A DNA stretch of 64,000 bases from positions 62,001-126,000 of the forward strand of contig JAUZNX010000008.1 of assembly GCA_030706745.1 (NCBI GenBank). Reading direction: 5' to 3'. This document shows, in pieces, positions 60,152 through 64,000 of the stretch (its first letter is position 1; every line of letters starts with the position of its first letter). The notes under the pieces were generated by a model. The model did no database searches and had not been told where the DNA came from. It was given only the letters and a program-made list of their open reading frames with translations. Source of the DNA: Bacteroidota bacterium (GTDB taxonomy: Bacteria > Bacteroidota > Ignavibacteria > Palsa-1295). A program made the position numbers and the translations under genes.

Positions 60152-62671
60152 TCACTCTCCCGATCCGCGCCACTGTTCAACAAGTCCAGCATATTTCCGA
60201 GCAAGGTCCTTCGCCGCATGCTCAGTCCTGGCATCTGCCAAAACGGAGCAATATGGCCGTTCCTTGTCTGGAAGCACGAGTACCCAGGAGTCGCCAAAAT
60301 CGGGATAGAACTTGATACCGTCAATAAGCACCTTTTTCATGGAGTGTGCATGATCCATTGTGTGGCGCATGACCTTGCCGAACTCGTCCGGTTTGCAAAA
60401 AACTTCTGAGCGAGCCTGAGCATGATGCGGCATGTCGCGAGCGACATCACCAAGGTTTCTATCGAGCACCGCAAGCATTTCGAGCGTTTTAGCGACGGTA
60501 AACATCCCATCGACCGCGAAAAAATAATCGGTAAAGATTGCCCCGCCTAAAGTGCCTCCGACGAATGCTACGCCATCTTCGCTGGCAGCACGCATCATGT
60601 CCGCATGGGTATTTTTCGTATAGATCAGTTCGGCGCCATAATTTTGGGCGAGCTCTTCTACTTCGCTAGTCGCGGAAATTGGCACGGCGATTTTCTGAAC
60701 GGTACGACCACGCTTTGCTTCGCTCTCGAAAAGCAGTTTTGTCAGGAGTGTGAGCAAAGCATTGTTTGTATACATCTGTCCATCCTCGTCCACAACCGCA
60801 ACTCGTTCGCCGCCGGCATCCAGCACGAACCCAATCTGATAGCCCAAGGACTTAACGACGTTGGCCAAATGCCGCATGGAGCGTTCAAATTCCTCGCGGC
60901 CTCGCGTCAATCGGGTCGGCTCCAAATATGCATTGATGGATACCACTTCACTTCCCAACATGCCCAGAATATTTGGAAATATCGTTGAGGCGATGCCATT
61001 GGCATAGTCAATGGCTAGCTTGAAGTGCGAGCGGGATATGAGATCGACATCGAGCGCGTTCGTAAACCGCTTCGTGTAGATTTCGCCGGTATGCGCTGGA
61101 AATTCAATGTTGCCGACTTTGTCGAAGGGCGCCCGCGGAAAATCCTCTCCAAAGAAATACCGCTCAATTGATTTGCCTTTATTCGACGGCAGATCGTATC
61201 CACCGGAATCGAAGAAAATCATGTCGGAACGTCGGCGATCGATTGGATTCTTGCGAACGTGGATGCCAGCGGAGTGACGGGCATCGCGAAGATGATGTCG
61301 TGTAAGCGGGATTGGAGTCTGTTGCATATCGACTACGATTGCGCCCGCACTCATCACACCACTTGTCAGTGCGCGTGAAAGAACTCGCGAGCCGGGATCG
61401 GAGTCACGGCTGATTACAATTCGCTGACCGAGACCAGCCAGCGCCCCGACTGAAGCGCCGATCTTCGCAGCAAGTTCGGGAATCAGCTCGATATTTGAAA
61501 GACCACTAATGCGTGAGTTTGTAAATAGCTCTCGATTCCAAGCGTCCTCCCAAACGAGACTTGTCGAAAGTTTGGAACCGGCCTCAACCCGTTTGCCGGG
61601 CCAAAGTTTGACATTCGGCAACACCTCCGCATTCTCCCCGATTTGAGTGCCTTCGCCAATGAAGACATTCTCTTGTATAATGGCGAGTGCGCCCACCACA
61701 ACGTTGCTACATGCGACAGAGTGACTTACGTGTGCCTTCCGTCCGATGCGAACACCATCCCATAAGACGGAATTCTCGATTGTCGCACCAGATTCGACAT
61801 GGCAATTGGCACCAATGATCGCATTCGTAAGCCGCGCACCAGGCTCGATTCTGGCGCCATGAGCGATCAGATTCGATCCACGAAATGTCGCGCCTTCGGT
61901 AACTGATTCTGGTTCGGCCATGAGGCCGTTTTGCGATTCGACGGGCAGAGTAATCCTGACCAGTCCGGCCAACGCATCCATGTGGGCCTCATGGTATTCG
62001 CTGAGATTGCCGACATCTCGCCAATAGCCGTTTGCAATATAGCCGGCCAGCGCGCCCTTCTTCGGCAAGAGAGCAGGGAAAAGCTCTTTGCTAAAATCGA
62101 ACTCCCGCTTATATGGAATCTCGGCGAATGCTTCGCGCTCGAGGATGTAAATTCCGGTATTGATCGTATCTGAAAAGACCTCGCCAAGCGAAGGCTTTTC
62201 CAGAAATCGAACAATATCCTGATCGGGGTTCGTCATCACAATCCCATACTGGAGGGGATTCTTAACATGGGTCAGTACAATGGTCGCTAATGCATGTTTA
62301 TTTTCGTGGAATGCGATTGCAGCCGTGAGATCGAAGTCGGTTAGGACGTCTCCTGAGATCACGAGAATTCGATCGGTGATTCCAAGTTGTTCCGTTGCAT
62401 TACGAACAGAGCCCGCCGTGCCAAAATCTGCCTCGGCGCGAATGTAGTTCATTGTGACGCCGAACTTCGAGCCATCTCCAAAGTAGGAAGTGATGGCGTC
62501 CGGATGATAATAGAGGAGCGAGGTCTGGTCTGTCATGCCGTGTTTGGCGAGAAGCCGGACGATATGCTCCATCATTGGCCGGTTCATCATCGGGACCATG
62601 GGCTTCGGTAAGTTCATCGTCAGAGGTCGGAGCCGGGTTCCAAATCCGCCCGCCATAATTATCGCTTTCAC
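60152..62671 (-). CDS. Sugar-1-phosphate guanylyltransferase / phosphomannomutase-like fusion
   Basis: 839 residues in three parts. Residues 1-230 are a GT-A nucleotidyltransferase (MKAIIMAGGFGTRLRPLTMN, LPKPMVPMMNRPM). Residues about 250-375 are a left-handed beta-helix with hexapeptides (IGANCHVESGATIENSVLW). The C-terminal part is a phosphoglucomutase/phosphomannomutase module, with DVDLISRSHFKLAIDYANG and VLDAGGERVAVVDEDG. Where active mutases have the phosphoserine loop ASHNP, this has AGIHVRKNP, so no serine is available. This fused form occurs in several phyla and is usually annotated as mannose-1-phosphate guanylyltransferase. The mutase half is likely regulatory or has another role. 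Confidence 0.82.
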   Translation of the reverse strand: MKAIIMAGGFGTRLRPLTMNLPKPMVPMMNRPMMEHIVRLLAKHGMTDQTSLLYYHPDAITSYFGDGSKFGVTMNYIRAEADFGTAGSVRNATEQLGITDRILVISGDVLTDFDLTAAIAFHENKHALATIVLTHVKNPLQYGIVMTNPDQDIVRFLEKPSLGEVFSDTINTGIYILEREAFAEIPYKREFDFSKELFPALLPKKGALAGYIANGYWRDVGNLSEYHEAHMDALAGLVRITLPVESQNGLMAEPESVTEGATFRGSNLIAHGARIEPGARLTNAIIGANCHVESGATIENSVLWDGVRIGRKAHVSHSVACSNVVVGALAIIQENVFIGEGTQIGENAEVLPNVKLWPGKRVEAGSKLSTSLVWEDAWNRELFTNSRISGLSNIELIPELAAKIGASVGALAGLGQRIVISRDSDPGSRVLSRALTSGVMSAGAIVVDMQQTPIPLTRHHLRDARHSAGIHVRKNPIDRRRSDMIFFDSGGYDLPSNKGKSIERYFFGEDFPRAPFDKVGNIEFPAHTGEIYTKRFTNALDVDLISRSHFKLAIDYANGIASTIFPNILGMLGSEVVSINAYLEPTRLTRGREEFERSMRHLANVVKSLGYQIGFVLDAGGERVAVVDEDGQMYTNNALLTLLTKLLFESEAKRGRTVQKIAVPISATSEVEELAQNYGAELIYTKNTHADMMRAASEDGVAFVGGTLGGAIFTDYFFAVDGMFTVAKTLEMLAVLDRNLGDVARDMPHHAQARSEVFCKPDEFGKVMRHTMDHAHSMKKVLIDGIKFYPDFGDSWVLVLPDKERPYCSVLADARTEHAAKDLARKYAGLVEQWRGSGE

Positions 62672-62815
62672 TTCGTATCTTTCCCTATTGTTTATTCGCT
62701 AATCCCCAGAACAAAAATAGGGCGAAAGAAAGCTGTCGCTGCAATATTCTCCGAATTCCAGGAATGAGTAGCTCAAATAGCTTGCTCAAAGAATAGCAAA
62801 ATTCATTATTTAACT

Positions 62816-62847
62816 CTTGCATTTCGGATTGGAAATGATTAACTTTG
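62816..62847 (+). promoter_or_regulatory. Bacteroidota-type promoter upstream of the fibre-like gene
   Basis: CTTG at 62816-62819 and TAACTTTG at 62840-62847, separated by 20 bases, fit the -33 TTTG / -7 TAnnTTTG pattern. The start of transcription would be near 62853, leaving a roughly 210-base leader before ATG 63065. The rest of 62672-63064 shows no gene. Confidence 0.5.
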
Positions 62848-63064
62848 CCAGTATAGTTTTCAGCGGATGACCGCGTACATTCGGTCGAGCCGCAGTTTTT
62901 TAGTTTTGCCCGGTGCCTTCAGCCCCACCCTGAGGATCTCTGAGCATGTTTGCATGACGTGGCCTCTTGGGCTTGGTCATGTAGTGTTAGTTGATGTTTA
63001 GTAATTGCCACGGTTTCATGGAGCGCTCTGATTGCGCACTATGCCGCCACAGCTCAATTCACAA

Positions 63065-64000
63065 ATGAAGAAGATCAACGTTTGTCTCTGTGCGATTTCC
63101 ATCGCATTGGTTGTATTGCAGCCCGTTTCGAGTCGGTCTCAGTCAAGTGCCGCAGCAGTGAATGCCGATATTCCGCATGCTATAAGTTATCAGGGCATGC
63201 TGCTCGCATCGGACGGGACTGCCCTCAATGGGCTCCAGAGGATCACGGTCCGGCTGTATGCCGATGCAATCGGCAAGCAGCTTGTGTGGGAGGATGAATT
63301 TCTTTCGACTGTCGACCATGGAGTTTTCGACTTATCGCTTGGCTCGAACAAGCCCTTGCCGGAATCCGCCAGGTTAGGCGTTCCGCTCTGGCTTGCGATC
63401 AAAGTGGGGGAATCCGATGAACTGCGGCCGATGACGCAGCTTTCCACATCCCCATATGCATTGAATGTTGCCAACGGCTCGATCACCGCCGCGAAGATGG
63501 GGACGGATTACGTTGGATCGATCTCGGTCAATGGCCAGCACGTCAGCAGCCGCGGCTCTGATGTGAATTTTGTTGCCGGTGATGGCTTGACATTGGCGTT
63601 CGATCCGACCAGCAACGCCGTTCTTATGCGTAGCGCCACGCCTGTAAGTTCGAAAGGAGCTGCATCTCAGAATCAGAATCAGGATCTCGATATGAACGGT
63701 CACAATATTCTGAATGCCCCGACCTACATGGCGGGCATCGCCAGCACCACTTCTGGTGCAATTCGAATGTACAATAGTGCAAGTAGCAACTATGCCACGA
63801 TCGTTTCAGCATCACAGGGAGGCAATCGGACGTACACAATTCCGGATGCTGGTGCGAATGCCACTTTTGTAATGCAGACGGGTAGTCAGACCATCAGTGG
63901 GCTAAAGACATTTTCCGTTGGGGCGACGATGGGCGGCGATGTTAACATGTCGAGCAATCACATCACCAGCCTTGCGGCCCCGTCGGCCACCTCGGATGCT
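63065..64000 (+). CDS. Secreted fibre-like protein, C-terminus cut off by the window edge
   Basis: 312 codons are visible. ATG 63065 leads a signal peptide (INVCLCAISIALVVLQPVSS) and then an N-terminal domain starting ISYQGMLLASDGTALNGLQ with ITVRLYADAIGKQLVWEDEF and PLWLAIKVGESDELRPM, a domain common at the start of Bacteroidota and phage-tail-fibre-like proteins. From about residue 140 the sequence is Ser/Asn/Ala-rich and repetitive (DLDMNGHNILNAPTYMAGIA, GDVNMSSNHITSLAAPS), with the 'DMNxHxIxNLxxP' repeat of trimeric fibres. Phage-tail and surface-fibre origins cannot be told apart here. No other phage gene is present. Confidence 0.7.
   Translation, partial: MKKINVCLCAISIALVVLQPVSSRSQSSAAAVNADIPHAISYQGMLLASDGTALNGLQRITVRLYADAIGKQLVWEDEFLSTVDHGVFDLSLGSNKPLPESARLGVPLWLAIKVGESDELRPMTQLSTSPYALNVANGSITAAKMGTDYVGSISVNGQHVSSRGSDVNFVAGDGLTLAFDPTSNAVLMRSATPVSSKGAASQNQNQDLDMNGHNILNAPTYMAGIASTTSGAIRMYNSASSNYATIVSASQGGNRTYTIPDAGANATFVMQTGSQTISGLKTFSVGATMGGDVNMSSNHITSLAAPSATSDA

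Noticed and set aside
63065-64000. Prophage tail fibre
   Set aside because: No capsid, terminase, integrase or other phage gene is in the window, and similar domains are common in Bacteroidota surface proteins.
1-64000. tRNA, rRNA, CRISPR arrays, transposases and integrons
   Set aside because: No cloverleaf-like T-arm motif with partners, no rRNA signature, no regularly spaced repeats and no recombinase motifs were found; this was a manual scan, so small RNAs could be missed.

Overview
The window looks like chromosomal DNA from a free-living member of the Bacteroidota/Chlorobi (FCB) assemblage; my best guess is a Candidatus Kapabacteria-like lineage, although no rRNA or other phylogenetic marker is present to settle it. 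The main reasons are eight genes whose products end in type IX secretion (T9SS) type A sorting domains (a PNP-type start, a Gly-Thr-Tyr-Tyr-like turn and a basic end such as KLVKE), many long secreted proteins built from Ycf48/BNR-like and choice-of-anchor-D-like repeats, a tandem OmpH/Skp pair, and one upstream element resembling the Bacteroidota promoter (TTG, then TAnnTTTG). No tRNA, rRNA, CRISPR array, transposase or complete prophage was found.

Layout. 1-3.5 kb: leftward cluster with a truncated secreted protein, a phytol/dolichol-kinase-like membrane enzyme, an OB-fold-like protein and two small proteins. 3.5-6.8 kb: repeat-rich island with palindromes, an Arr-type rifampin ADP-ribosyltransferase gene bracketed by two roughly 135-bp direct repeats, two envelope proteins and an orphan HicB-like protein. 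6.9-13.1 kb: Lon protease, a T9SS BNR-repeat protein and a GT39-like membrane glycosyltransferase. 13.3-18.8 kb: two OmpH/Skp chaperones, a SLOG-domain protein with four membrane helices, and an outer-membrane protein with two OmpA domains. 18.9-26.5 kb: two paralogous giant T9SS proteins and a PKD-like lipoprotein. 26.5-29.1 kb: prfA and a LarA-like protein lacking the usual nickel-pincer ligands. 29.1-34.6 kb: two tandem T9SS proteins of the DUF2961/GH172 type. 34.6-38.3 kb: enoyl-CoA hydratase, a streptothricin-acetyltransferase-like GNAT protein, a 48-residue membrane microprotein, ispG and a rhomboid protease. 38.6-47.4 kb: a large IgGFc-binding-like T9SS protein and a locus of T9SS and Cys-rich secreted proteins separated by a duplicated terminator-promoter cassette. 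47.6-52.4 kb: PASTA protein, membrane protein plus Tat-exported metallophosphoesterase, RNase HI, MFS transporter and a small coiled-coil gene between direct repeats.

52.5-55.5 kb holds the most interesting locus: a leftward cluster of a LuxR-type regulator, a candidate RiPP precursor with a long leader, a GGG motif and a Val/Ile/Leu-rich C-terminal core, and a B12-binding radical SAM enzyme of the RiPP C-methyltransferase type (CX7CX2C cluster motif). 55.9-62.7 kb: LD-carboxypeptidase, DUF3175 protein, two secreted unknowns, a TIGR03118-like beta-propeller lipoprotein and a nucleotidyltransferase/phosphomannomutase fusion. The window ends inside a secreted fibre-like protein.

Taken together the region is dominated by the cell envelope: genes for making, exporting and anchoring surface proteins (OmpH chaperones, T9SS cargo, OmpA proteins, LD-carboxypeptidase, glycosyltransferase, sugar-nucleotide enzyme), with scattered housekeeping genes and small accessory loci (arr, RiPP cluster) associated with repeats.
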